Assembly: GCA_022701475.1 (NCBI GenBank)
Contig: JAKOOI010000054.1
Coordinates: 1-9,892, forward strand
Origin: Weeksellaceae bacterium
Lineage (GTDB): Bacteria > Bacteroidota > Bacteroidia > Flavobacteriales > Weeksellaceae
Reading direction: 5' to 3'
DNA length: 9,892 nt
The notes beneath the pieces were generated by a model that did no database searches, had not been told where the DNA came from, and saw nothing but the letters and a program-made list of their open reading frames with translations. Numbering within the stretch: position 1 is the first letter of the stretch; each line of letters opens with the position of its first letter. The translations under genes were made by a program, and so were the position numbers. This document shows, piece by piece, positions 1 to 6,778 of this stretch.

Positions 1-1418
1 GGAATCATTTCCAGCAGTTTTTCTTTCCATTCGCCGTGGAGCTTTTCCGGGAAACACTTTTCCAGGACATTCAGCATGGCATAGACCGCAGTAGACGCGC
101 CGGGTGAAGCACCGAGGAGAGAAGCAATGCTTCCGGCCTTGTTGGTAACCACTTCGGTTCCGAATTCCAGCTTTCCGCCGTCTTTTTCATCTTTCTTGAT
201 GACCTGTACCCGCTGTCCGGCCACTTTCAGTTCCCAATCCTCTTCTTTTGCATCCTTTACAAATTCCCGCAGGTGCTGGATCCGCTGGGCTTTGTTCATG
301 GCCACCTGCTGGATCAGGTATTTGGTTAACGGGATATTGTGCCACCAGGCCCCGAAAAGGGATCTCAGGTTTTTGGTATTGACGCTTTCCGGCAAATCCA
401 GGTAGCTTCCTTCCTTCAGGAATTTGGTGGAGAATCCGGCAAAAGGCCCGAAGAGCAATGATTTTTCACCATCGATGATCCTCAGGTCAAGATGCGGTAC
501 TGACATCGGCGGCGCTCCAACCGAGGCCTGCGTATAGACCTTGGCCTGGTGTTTTTCCACCAGTTCCGGGTTCCGGGTAACCAGCCACTGTCCGGAAACG
601 GGGAAACCTCCGTAGCCTTCGCTTTCTTTGATATCCGAACTTTCCAGCAGCGGCAGCGCATAGCCTCCGGCACCGATAAATACGAAATCGGCTTCCACTT
701 CCTGTTTATGGTTGTTGATGCGGTCTTTCACTTTGATTTCCCAGATCCCGTTTTCTTTCGGATCAATATCCTTCACTTCATGATACAGGAACACTTCCAC
801 ATTGGAATCTTCCAAAAGGTGGCGGCCCATTTTGCGGGTCAGTGTCCCGAAATTCACATCGGTTCCCAGATCCATTTTTGTGGCGGCCATTACTTCCGAA
901 GGGTTCCTTTTCTGCATTACCAGGGGAATCCATTCTTTCAGCTGCTCATGGTCGGTAGAGAATTCCATTCCTTTGAACAATACGGAGCCGGACATTTTTT
1001 CATGCCGTTTCTTAAGGTATTCCGCATCTTTTTCACCGAAAACCAGGCTCATATGGGGACAGGAATTGATAAAATCCTTAGGGTTCTTTATATATTCTTT
1101 TTTGATCAGATAGGACCAGAACTGCTTGGATACCTCAAACTGTTCGGCAATGCTTTCCGCTTTGGAAATATCGATGCTTCCGTCCGGCTTTTCAGGGGTA
1201 TAATTGAGTTCACAAAATGCAGAGTGGCCGGTGCCGGCATTATTCCAGGCTGCCGTGCTTTCCTTGGCAAACCTTCCCAGCCTTTCGAAGATGGCAATTT
1301 CAAGTTCCGGATTGAATTCGTGCAGCAGGGTAGCTAAGGTGGCACTCATGATTCCGCCACCCACGAGAACAACGTCATATTTAGGTTTCGGCGTTCTGCC
1401 TGTAAGCGATTGTGACAT
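1..1418 (-). CDS. mqo: Malate:quinone oxidoreductase, C-terminal end cut by window edge
   Basis: FAD-dependent peripheral membrane enzyme that oxidises malate to oxaloacetate and passes electrons to the quinone pool, serving as the respiratory alternative to NAD malate dehydrogenase. The ATG at 1418 opens a frame that runs unbroken to the left edge, giving 472 residues; family members are roughly 490-550, so only a short C-terminal piece is missing. Residues 14-29 form the FAD-binding strand and glycine motif (YDVVLVGGGIMSATLA). Residues 50-67 (FAKESTAAWNNAGTGHSA) and 301-313 (GAPPMSVPHLDLR) match strongly conserved MQO blocks, as does GASPGAST at 436-443. No signal peptide is seen, as expected. 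The gene stands alone, with its start facing a 297-base gap. Upstream there are only one-mismatch -7 elements (GAAATTTG at 1455-1448 and GAACTTTG at 1466-1459, minus strand), so its promoter is not settled. The identification rests on recalled family motifs and is firm. Confidence 0.95.
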   Translation of the reverse strand, partial: MSQSLTGRTPKPKYDVVLVGGGIMSATLATLLHEFNPELEIAIFERLGRFAKESTAAWNNAGTGHSAFCELNYTPEKPDGSIDISKAESIAEQFEVSKQFWSYLIKKEYIKNPKDFINSCPHMSLVFGEKDAEYLKKRHEKMSGSVLFKGMEFSTDHEQLKEWIPLVMQKRNPSEVMAATKMDLGTDVNFGTLTRKMGRHLLEDSNVEVFLYHEVKDIDPKENGIWEIKVKDRINNHKQEVEADFVFIGAGGYALPLLESSDIKESEGYGGFPVSGQWLVTRNPELVEKHQAKVYTQASVGAPPMSVPHLDLRIIDGEKSLLFGPFAGFSTKFLKEGSYLDLPESVNTKNLRSLFGAWWHNIPLTKYLIQQVAMNKAQRIQHLREFVKDAKEEDWELKVAGQRVQVIKKDEKDGGKLEFGTEVVTNKAGSIASLLGASPGASTAVYAMLNVLEKCFPEKLHGEWKEKLLEMI

Positions 1419-1715
1419 ACTATAAGATTTTATTTGATCTGATCTATCAAATTTCGGGCAAAGTTCTTAAAATAAACACTTGTTTAAAAAATTTAACATT
1501 GCTATTTTACAAACTGCTGATAAACAGGGATAATGAATTCCTTATACCAGGCAATTTGCTTTATTGCAGGCTCAAACGACAGCTCACGGACCATCCTGTA
1601 AACAGAGCCGGTAAGCTGACGAAATTATACGGATGTGCTGAAGGTTTTATACGGCATACCGGCTTTCAGGATTCAGGACCCTGAAAGCGGTTGGAAGACC
1701 TCTCCGGTAAAAGGA
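1419..1715. other. Gap between mqo and gpsA, no gene recognised
   Basis: This 297-base gap holds the mqo upstream region and the gpsA downstream region. About 1419-1530 is very AT-rich and has two imperfect -7 elements on the minus strand for mqo. The part nearer gpsA is less AT-rich and carries a hairpin at 1662-1688. A 90-codon plus-strand frame crosses the gap (1412-1684), but it begins inside the mqo start region, has no recognisable product and looks like chance. No RNA gene was recognised. Confidence 0.6.
1662..1688. repeat. Nine-base-pair hairpin downstream of gpsA
   Basis: GCTTTCAGG at 1662-1670 and CCTGAAAGC at 1680-1688 are perfect inverted repeats around a 9-base loop, and C1660/G1690 adds one more pair beyond a mismatch. 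It lies 28 bases past the gpsA stop codon. There is no run of T on either strand after the stem, so it is not a typical intrinsic terminator. It may protect the 3' end of the gpsA message or act as a weak terminator; this is inference. Confidence 0.4.
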
Positions 1716-2753
1716 TCAGTCCAGCTTGGTCGTCAGTTTTTTAAACTGTTTTTCTGCATTTTTCCCTTCATACAGGATGCTGTAGATGGTATCGATAATC
1801 GGAAGCTGCAGGCCTTTTTCCTTAGAGGTTTTATAGATGGAATCGGCAGCATAATACCCTTCGGCCACCATGTTCATGGACTGGATCGCCGATTTCACGG
1901 TGTAGCCTTTGCCGATCAGGTTCCCAAGGTTCCTGTTTCTGGAGAACAGAGAATACGCGGTTACCAGTAAATCTCCCAGGTAAGCGCTTTCATTGACGTC
2001 TCTCGGAGCTTCATAGATGGATTCCAGGAAGGTCTCCATTTCACGGCTGGCATTGGAAACGAAAACGGCGGTAAAGTTGTCCCCGTAGCCCAGGCCGCTG
2101 GCAATTCCTGCGCCGATGGCAAAAATATTTTTAAGGATCGCACTGTATTCGTTGCCCAGGATGTCTTTGCTGGAATGCATCTTGATGAAATCGGAATTGA
2201 AGATATCTACTAATTTGCGGGAAGATTCTTCTTCCACTGTAGCCACCGTAAGGTAAGACAGCCTTTCCATCGCTACTTCTTCCGCATGGCAGGGGCCGGC
2301 AATCACGGCCTGGTTGCGGAAGCCGATCTTAAATTCCTCTTTCAGGTAATGGGCCACCACATCATTGACTTTGGGAATGATTCCCTTAATAGCGGAAACG
2401 AACATTTTGTCTTTATAATCGCAGGTCATCTTATCCATCGTGTCGGAAAGATAAATGGACGGTGTAGCCAGGACAATGACTTCACAGGCGGAAACCAGTT
2501 CATTGATGTCGGTGGTCAGTTTCAGATTTTTAAGATTGAAATTCACGGCGGTAAGATAGGTAGGATTGTGCCCTCTCTGCTCAATGGCTCCTTTTACATA
2601 TTCATTTCTTACGCACCAGTGTACGGTTTTACAGTTTTCGACCAGCATCTTCACAATTGCCGTGGCAAAACTTCCGCTTCCTACTACTCCTACAGGAATG
2701 TCTTTCTTGCTTTTCTTCGGATTCGGTTCTGTATTCGTTTTCTTTTTAGCCAT
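1716..2753 (-). CDS. gpsA: NAD(P)-dependent glycerol-3-phosphate dehydrogenase
   Basis: Cytoplasmic enzyme that reduces dihydroxyacetone phosphate to sn-glycerol 3-phosphate with NAD(P)H, supplying the backbone of membrane phospholipids. With the ATG at 2753 the protein has 345 residues, close to the usual 330-340. Residues 22-32 (GVVGSGSFATA) are the dinucleotide-binding glycine motif. The SAIKGI block with Lys123, the GPCHAEEV block at 153-160 (many homologues have Ser in place of Cys) and the NEYSAILKNIFAIGAG block with the probable catalytic Lys208 are all present. The first 18 residues are a Lys/Asn-rich extension (MAKKKTNTEPNPKKSKKD) not needed for the fold. The frame stays open upstream to 2831, but a consensus -7 promoter element lies inside that stretch at 2771-2778, so the shorter start is preferred. 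The gene is divergent from the M23 peptidase gene and apparently transcribed alone. Confidence 0.95.
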   Translation of the reverse strand: MAKKKTNTEPNPKKSKKDIPVGVVGSGSFATAIVKMLVENCKTVHWCVRNEYVKGAIEQRGHNPTYLTAVNFNLKNLKLTTDINELVSACEVIVLATPSIYLSDTMDKMTCDYKDKMFVSAIKGIIPKVNDVVAHYLKEEFKIGFRNQAVIAGPCHAEEVAMERLSYLTVATVEEESSRKLVDIFNSDFIKMHSSKDILGNEYSAILKNIFAIGAGIASGLGYGDNFTAVFVSNASREMETFLESIYEAPRDVNESAYLGDLLVTAYSLFSRNRNLGNLIGKGYTVKSAIQSMNMVAEGYYAADSIYKTSKEKGLQLPIIDTIYSILYEGKNAEKQFKKLTTKLD

Positions 2754-2770
2754 AATAAAAATCTGAACTG

Positions 2771-2778
2771 CAAATATA
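2771..2778 (-). promoter_or_regulatory. Bacteroidetes-type -7 promoter element of gpsA
   Basis: TATATTTG on the minus strand matches TAnnTTTG exactly and ends 17 bases before the gpsA ATG at 2753. No TTG is present at the expected -33 distance. Its position argues against the longer frame beginning at 2831. Confidence 0.6.
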
Positions 2779-2931
2779 TTAAAACAAAGACGGAAGAATG
2801 CCCTGCCGGGTATGATAAAAGCTGTTTTCAAAAAAAATTAACAATAGTATAAAATGGAATGCCTGATTATCCGTTTAGTAATGAAATGCTTAAAGTGTTG
2901 TTAAAAATAACGGGTAAAGCTTATTTTTAAC

Positions 2932-2939
2932 TAAATTTG
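2932..2939 (+). promoter_or_regulatory. -7 promoter element of the M23 peptidase gene
   Basis: TAAATTTG matches TAnnTTTG exactly and ends 39 bases before the ATG at 2979, implying a leader of about 30 bases. The nearest upstream TTG (2898-2900) is too far away to be a standard -33 element. An A/G-rich stretch (AGAGAAGAAAA) directly before the ATG may help translation start. Confidence 0.55.
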
Positions 2940-2978
2940 CACGCTTAAACCGTTTTGTAATATACCAAGAGAAGAAAA

Positions 2979-3968
2979 ATGAAGAAATTTCTAAGCAGTA
3001 AAAAGAACGTCAATGTTCTTCTGGGAGGACTTTTATCAGTAGTTTTTGCACAGGGCATCTTTATCGCCAAGCTGTATTCTGAAAAAGACGACAAGAATTA
3101 TGAGGTGAATCTCGTTCAGATCAATACTGAAAAAGATAGTGTGGATTACCTGAAAATGAAAACCGACCTTACTTTGGTGGATGAGTCTGTAAAGCAGCTG
3201 AACTCGTTTCTGAAATCCAAAGATGTCCCCAATACCCAACTCACTGTCCTCAGTAAAGACAGCATTTCTAATTCCATTTATCTTGCGCGCCAGGCCAACC
3301 GCTACAGCCAGTACCTGATGGACCTTCAGAAAAAACTGATGCAGGTACCATTGGGAATGCCTACGGAAGGTTATATTTCCTCCAATTTCGGCATCCGCAA
3401 GAACCCGATTCCTTTTAAAACCGTCCTGGCCTCCGTAAAACCTTCAGCAGTTGCGGCCAAAACAGCCACCGCTCCTGAAGCTGCAGCGGAACCTGTAGAA
3501 AAAACCATCGAGGTAACGGACAGTTATGGTGAAAAGAGACAAGTGAAAGTAATGGTAACGCCGAAGACGGCAGCAGCTCCTGCCGCCGCCGCAAATAGTA
3601 CTTCAGCGGCAGGAAAACCGGCAGAGAAAAACAACGCTCCGGCAGAAGCAGACCAGATGCAGTTCCACAAAGGGCTGGACATTGCCGTAGCCTTTGGCTC
3701 CGACGTAATGGCTACCGCCGCAGGAACCGTTATCTTCTCCGGCCAGAAAGGAGGTTATGGCAACTGTGTGATTGTTTCCCACGGAAACGGGCTTGCTACT
3801 TTATACGGGCACCTTTCCCAGCTGGTAGCGAAAGTGAATGATAAGGTAAAGGTAGGCCAGGTAATTGCCAAATCCGGGAACTCCGGACGTTCCACAGGGC
3901 CTCACCTGCATTACGAAGTCCACAAAAACAATACGCCGGTAAACCCGAAGCTGTTTATGAATCTGTAA
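2979..3968 (+). CDS. M23 family (LytM-type) peptidoglycan endopeptidase, membrane-anchored
   Basis: Predicted zinc metallo-endopeptidase that cleaves peptide bridges in peptidoglycan, acting in the periplasm on cell wall growth, division or turnover. The protein is 329 residues. Residues 12-33 form one hydrophobic segment, likely an uncleaved signal anchor, followed by a region of mainly helical character (about 40-122). The catalytic domain starts at 129-145 (TEGYISSNFGIRKNPIP) and resumes at 229 (FHKGLDIA). His230, Asp234 and His311 are the expected zinc ligands, and His278 (LYGH) and His309 (PHLHYEV) the expected catalytic histidines, so the enzyme looks active. Between these two parts of the domain lies an Ala/Pro/Lys-rich insert of about 80 residues (146-228). 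The ATG follows an A/G-rich leader. A bidirectional terminator lies 67 bases past the stop. The family call is firm; the exact cleaved bond is unknown, and a NlpD/EnvC-like amidase activator is less likely because all catalytic residues are kept. Confidence 0.93.
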   Translation: MKKFLSSKKNVNVLLGGLLSVVFAQGIFIAKLYSEKDDKNYEVNLVQINTEKDSVDYLKMKTDLTLVDESVKQLNSFLKSKDVPNTQLTVLSKDSISNSIYLARQANRYSQYLMDLQKKLMQVPLGMPTEGYISSNFGIRKNPIPFKTVLASVKPSAVAAKTATAPEAAAEPVEKTIEVTDSYGEKRQVKVMVTPKTAAAPAAAANSTSAAGKPAEKNNAPAEADQMQFHKGLDIAVAFGSDVMATAAGTVIFSGQKGGYGNCVIVSHGNGLATLYGHLSQLVAKVNDKVKVGQVIAKSGNSGRSTGPHLHYEVHKNNTPVNPKLFMNL

Positions 3969-3971
3969 GAG

Positions 3972-4027
3972 GCCGCTGGCAATTGGCTTATAGCTTATAG
4001 CTTTTGGCTTTTGGCGATAAGCAGTAA
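3972..4027. repeat. Degenerate tandem heptamer repeat, eight units
   Basis: Beginning 3 bases after the M23 stop codon, 56 bases divide into eight consecutive 7-base units that all start with GC. The middle four are GCTTATA twice and then GCTTTTG twice. The outer units (GCCGCTG, GCAATTG, GCGATAA, GCAGTAA) keep the GC and vary elsewhere. It is not coding and lies between the peptidase stop and the shared terminator. Similar heptad-phased repeats occur in flavobacterial intergenic regions as far as I recall; the function is unknown. Confidence 0.65.
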
Positions 4028-4035
4028 ATAATAAA

Positions 4036-4066
4036 AAAATAGGATGCTTTTTGGGCATCCTATTTT
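4036..4066. terminator. Bidirectional intrinsic terminator between convergent genes
   Basis: AAAATAGGATGC (4036-4047) and GCATCCTATTTT (4055-4066) form a perfect 12-base-pair stem with a 7-base loop. On the minus strand the stem merges into a run of seven T, and on the plus strand into TATTTTGTTT. It therefore fits termination of both the M23 gene (plus) and the NAD(P)-binding gene (minus, stop at 4112). Confidence 0.85.
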
Positions 4067-4111
4067 GTTTCAGCTAAAGCTATTGCAGTGCTTGAATTTT
4101 TTTGAATTGAA

Positions 4112-4762
4112 TTAGTAAGCTGCTGTGAAACGCTCACGAATGTGGTTGTTCTGTTCCAGTTCGTCTGCCAGAACTACAGCTACATCTTCCACAGATAAAA
4201 CGCTTCTTCCGTTTTTGTCAAATACCGGGTTCTCTAACGCCGTTCTGTATTTTCCGGTTCTTACGCCTGCAGTTCCCTGATGCATTTCGATCGCCGGACT
4301 GAAGAACGTCCAGTCTAACGTTGTATTTTCTTTGATTTTATTTAAATAATCTCTTGCGGCAGTTGCCCCTGGCTTAATCTCCGCAGGAAAATCCGGACCG
4401 TCTACCAGCTGATTTCCGTCGATGTACAGGCTTCCTGCCCCACCTACGGTGATGAATCTTTTAACGCCGGATTTTTCCACTGCTTTTTCGATATTCACCG
4501 AACCGTTAAGAAAATCATCATACAGATTCGGGTTGGTCCATCCTGCATTGAAGGCATTGATTACCGCATCATTTCCTTTTAAGGCCTGTGCCAGCTCTTC
4601 CACGTTGTTTACATCCACGCTTTTTGCGGTTACCTTTTCGTTCTGCTGAACTTTTGAGGCATCCCTTACAATGGCTTCCACTTCATATCCTCTGTCGGTT
4701 AATTCATTTACTACATGAGTTCCCACAAATCCTGTGGCTCCGATGACGGCTACTTTTTTCAT
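4112..4762 (-). CDS. NAD(P)-binding oxidoreductase, YwnB-like (atypical SDR/NmrA-like)
   Basis: Small single-domain Rossmann protein of 216 residues, probably a cytoplasmic NAD(P)H-dependent reductase or redox-sensing protein of unknown substrate. Residues 3-14 (KVAVIGATGFVG) carry the GxxGxxG nucleotide-binding motif. Other NmrA-like/atypical SDR landmarks are IVRD (31-34), DAVINAF (65-71), the VGGAGSL strand at 106-112 and a C-terminal SVEDVAVVLADELE segment. The YxxxK catalytic pair of classical SDRs is not evident, which is normal in this branch. Its gene lies 57 bases downstream of an Rrf2 regulator gene. The same pairing occurs in Bacillus subtilis (ywnA-ywnB), supporting a regulator-target relationship. 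A palindromic element that copies the one in the rrf2 promoter lies at 4784-4802, 21 bases before the ATG, so repression by that regulator is likely. No consensus -7 element is visible in the 57-base gap, so it may be read from the rrf2 promoter. Confidence 0.88.
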   Translation of the reverse strand: MKKVAVIGATGFVGTHVVNELTDRGYEVEAIVRDASKVQQNEKVTAKSVDVNNVEELAQALKGNDAVINAFNAGWTNPNLYDDFLNGSVNIEKAVEKSGVKRFITVGGAGSLYIDGNQLVDGPDFPAEIKPGATAARDYLNKIKENTTLDWTFFSPAIEMHQGTAGVRTGKYRTALENPVFDKNGRSVLSVEDVAVVLADELEQNNHIRERFTAAY

Positions 4763-4783
4763 ACTATTTTATTTTAAATTAAT

Positions 4784-4802
4784 TGTAATAATTTTTGTTA
4801 CA
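4784..4802. promoter_or_regulatory. Second putative Rrf2 operator, upstream of the YwnB-like gene
   Basis: TGTAA (4784-4788) and TTACA (4798-4802) are inverted around 9 bases. With one mismatch, the arms extend to 9 bases each (4780-4788 and 4798-4806). Read on the minus strand, 4804-4782 is identical at 20 of 23 positions to the plus-strand site at 5264-5286 in the rrf2 promoter. Same core, same spacing and the neighbouring regulator gene suggest a shared binding site. Confidence 0.65.
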
Positions 4803-4819
4803 TTTATAGTTAAAAAATT

Positions 4820-5230
4820 TTATCTGAACTGATCACAGAAGGCCTTTAAGGATTTATTACCCAGAAAGTTTAACACAAGCTGATCAGTTTCAGAAAACAA
4901 GGTTTTCAAATGCTCGTTGATCTCTGTCCCGACCGGACACGCCGGGTTCGGATTGTTGTTCTTTTTACCCAGCACCTCCGTATTTTTTACCGCCAGATAA
5001 ATTTCGGAAATACTTATTTCTTCTGCCTTCCTGGCCAGCTGGGTGCCTCCTTCTTTGCCCTGCCGGCTGACAATCAGTCCCGCTTCTCTCAGCACACTCA
5101 ATTCTTTACGGACTATTACAGGATTGATATTGATGCTTCCTGCCATCCATTCGGAGGTGAGCCAGTCCTGCGGACTGCCTGCAAGTAAAGTCATGATATG
5201 TACTGCCGTGGCAAATCTTGTATTATTCAT
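4820..5230 (-). CDS. Rrf2-family transcriptional regulator, YwnA-like
   Basis: Winged-helix DNA-binding regulator of 136 residues, a normal Rrf2 length. Residues 1-60 hold the helix-turn-helix: a start typical of the family (NNTRFATAVHIMTLLA), the recognition region at about 33-49 (INPVIVRKELSVLREAG) and the wing GLIVSRQGKEGGTQLAR at 51-67. Cys98 (PACPVG) and Cys132 are the only cysteines. The three-cysteine iron-sulfur cluster set of IscR is absent, so sensing may be through a single thiol or through something other than a cluster (inference). The ATG at 5230 follows a full -33/-7 promoter. A 31-base palindrome overlaps the -33 element, which points to autorepression. The hydrolase gene upstream ends at 5291, immediately beside that palindrome. 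The likely target is the NAD(P)-binding gene 57 bases downstream. Confidence 0.92.
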   Translation of the reverse strand: MNNTRFATAVHIMTLLAGSPQDWLTSEWMAGSININPVIVRKELSVLREAGLIVSRQGKEGGTQLARKAEEISISEIYLAVKNTEVLGKKNNNPNPACPVGTEINEHLKTLFSETDQLVLNFLGNKSLKAFCDQFR

Positions 5231-5243
5231 CCTGATTACACGG

Positions 5244-5273
5244 CAAAGATAGACAAAATTTTTAATGTAACAA
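5244..5273 (-). promoter_or_regulatory. Promoter of the rrf2 gene (-33 TTG, -7 TATCTTTG)
   Basis: On the minus strand, TTG (5273-5271) is followed after 19 bases by TATCTTTG (5251-5244), an exact match to the Bacteroidetes promoter layout. The -7 element ends 13 bases before the ATG at 5230. The -33 TTG lies in the centre of the palindrome at 5260-5290, so a bound regulator should block this promoter. Confidence 0.75.
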
Positions 5274-5290
5274 ATTTTATTACATTAAAA
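5260..5290. promoter_or_regulatory. Putative Rrf2 operator, 31-base near-perfect palindrome
   Basis: TTTTAATGTAA (5260-5270) and TTACATTAAAA (5280-5290) are perfect 11-base inverted arms around a 9-base spacer that is itself symmetric except for its outermost pair, so 14 of 15 positions pair. It overlaps the -33 TTG of the rrf2 promoter and abuts the hydrolase stop codon. Its stem has only one GC pair, which makes a role as terminator of the hydrolase gene less likely, though not excluded. A copy at 4782-4804 supports a protein-binding role. Confidence 0.72.
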
Positions 5291-6763
5291 TTACTCTGTC
5301 TCGATTTTTATGATTTTCTTCCCGGCATCGCCCAGGTAATGCTCGATCAGCGGTCCGTAGATTTTATACCCGTCATTGACATTGGTGAAAATCACCAGGC
5401 CCTGTCCGGTTCGGGGCAGCATTACCACGAAGGTATTCACCCCTTTATCCGAACCGCCATGAGAAAGGGCAATCTCCCCTTCTCCCAGATCATACATTTC
5501 AAAACCCAGCCCGAAATATTTATTTCTTTTGGTTTCAACCTGCGGGGTTTTCATCTCTTTACCTACGGTTTCTGAAAGCAGGGCATTGTTCATTACGGCA
5601 ACCAAAAATTTACTGTAATCCTCTACAGAAGTCGTAAGGTCGTCCGCAGCATTCGCTTTGGCATTTTTCACGATTTCATAAGCCTTACCGTTTTCATCAT
5701 AGCCTGTAACTATTCTTTCCGCATACTTTTTCCCATTCCAGATATAGCTTGTGTCATCCATGCCCAGAGGCTGAAATACCATTTCTTCCGCCAGCACTTC
5801 CAGGGATTTACGGAATCTGTTTTCAACGGCTTTCCGCAGGTATTCGTAACCTTCGCCTGAATATCCGTATTTTGACCCGGGATCGGATTCAAAGCTGAGC
5901 CGGTGATCCTTTTTCTGCCATCTCCAGTTCGGAAATCCTGTCTGATGGCTCAAAATGATTCTGGTTGTCAGTTTTTTGTGTCTCGGATCTTTTGCCACAT
6001 CGGGATCCACCCAATAAGCATCCAGCGGCTCGTCAAGATTCCATTTTCCAAGGCTTACCAGGCGTAAGACCGTCATAGCAGTTACCGGCTTGGTCAGGGA
6101 GGCTACATTAAAGAGGCTGTTGTATGGTGCTGTGGTTTTTCCGTCAAGGGTTCCGTAAACTTTTACCTGGGTTAATTTTCCATTTTCGATAACCCCTAAT
6201 CCTAACGTCGGAATATGATTGTCTTTCAGTAATTGTTCAACAGGATCAGCAGGATCTGAAAGGCGGGCACCGGGATTGCCATGGTCGTAGCTCAGGACAT
6301 CGCTCATGATCCAGGCTCCTCCTTTTTTTGTCCAGACCGTCGTGAATTTTGCCTTTCCGCCCAATATATCTTCTTTTCCGGGTTCGCGGATGTAGAACTG
6401 ATGTTCCCCGGACTGTATAGCACCGTACAGATCCCCGTTATTATACAAAGGAAAAACTTCAAGGCTGCCGGGAACCACTTTCCGGATTGGCTTTTTGAGG
6501 GGATCGGAACAGATGTTTTGTTTTACTCTTTCTAAAAATATTTTTTTATCCTGGAAACCACCTGTGTCATGATAAAATTTCAGATCGTCATCCACTGACT
6601 TTTCGAGGTAAGGGAGGTCACAGTTATTAAAGCCTCTTTCGAAAAAAATACTGTCCTGCTTCTTCAGTTCTGAGAACAGCTGGGAATTTTCAGTGATCTG
6701 GGCATTGGTAAAGCTTATCGAAAATAAGGAAACCAGAAAATACAGGAAGGATCTTTTAGCCAT
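5291..6763 (-). CDS. Exported NTF2-like/beta-lactamase-fold serine hydrolase
   Basis: Predicted secreted protein of 490 residues with two domains. Residues 1-21 are a signal peptide (FLYFLVSLFSISFTNA, cut before Q22). Residues 28-160 resemble the NTF2-like DUF4440 fold, with the typical end TVWTKKGGAWIMSDVLS. Residues 173-480 are a class C beta-lactamase/DD-peptidase (serine hydrolase) domain: SLTK at 222-225 gives the nucleophile Ser222 and Lys225, Y301-S302-G303 is the second motif, and HGG at 435-437 replaces the KTG box. Such proteins include esterases, D-amino-acid peptidases and carboxypeptidases; true beta-lactamase activity cannot be assumed. The frame extends to a TTG at 6781, but that TTG is part of a probable -7 element, so the ATG at 6763 is chosen. 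It lies 87 bases downstream of the XRE regulator gene, possibly its target. Confidence 0.9.
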   Translation of the reverse strand: MAKRSFLYFLVSLFSISFTNAQITENSQLFSELKKQDSIFFERGFNNCDLPYLEKSVDDDLKFYHDTGGFQDKKIFLERVKQNICSDPLKKPIRKVVPGSLEVFPLYNNGDLYGAIQSGEHQFYIREPGKEDILGGKAKFTTVWTKKGGAWIMSDVLSYDHGNPGARLSDPADPVEQLLKDNHIPTLGLGVIENGKLTQVKVYGTLDGKTTAPYNSLFNVASLTKPVTAMTVLRLVSLGKWNLDEPLDAYWVDPDVAKDPRHKKLTTRIILSHQTGFPNWRWQKKDHRLSFESDPGSKYGYSGEGYEYLRKAVENRFRKSLEVLAEEMVFQPLGMDDTSYIWNGKKYAERIVTGYDENGKAYEIVKNAKANAADDLTTSVEDYSKFLVAVMNNALLSETVGKEMKTPQVETKRNKYFGLGFEMYDLGEGEIALSHGGSDKGVNTFVVMLPRTGQGLVIFTNVNDGYKIYGPLIEHYLGDAGKKIIKIETE

Positions 6764-6778
6764 TGATTTTATTTTTGG

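Noticed and set aside
549..1337. Long plus-strand open frame of 262 codons opposite mqo
   Set aside because: It lies wholly antisense to a clear MQO coding frame, and its translation shows no family motifs; antisense frames of this length are common opposite biased codon use.
1412..1684. Plus-strand frame of 90 codons in the mqo-gpsA gap
   Set aside because: It starts inside the mqo start region, consists largely of AT-rich chance sequence, has no promoter or recognisable domain, and ends in the hairpin.
2754..2831. Upstream extension of gpsA by 26 residues
   Set aside because: The extension contains an exact -7 promoter element and the added residues do not belong to the family.
2286..2852. 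Plus-strand frame of 188 codons opposite gpsA
   Set aside because: It is antisense to well-conserved GpsA motifs and runs into the intergenic promoter region; no recognisable product.
5260..5290. Palindrome as an intrinsic terminator of the hydrolase gene
   Set aside because: The stem has only one GC pair, and a near copy is found upstream of another gene, so an operator is the better explanation; a secondary termination role is not excluded.
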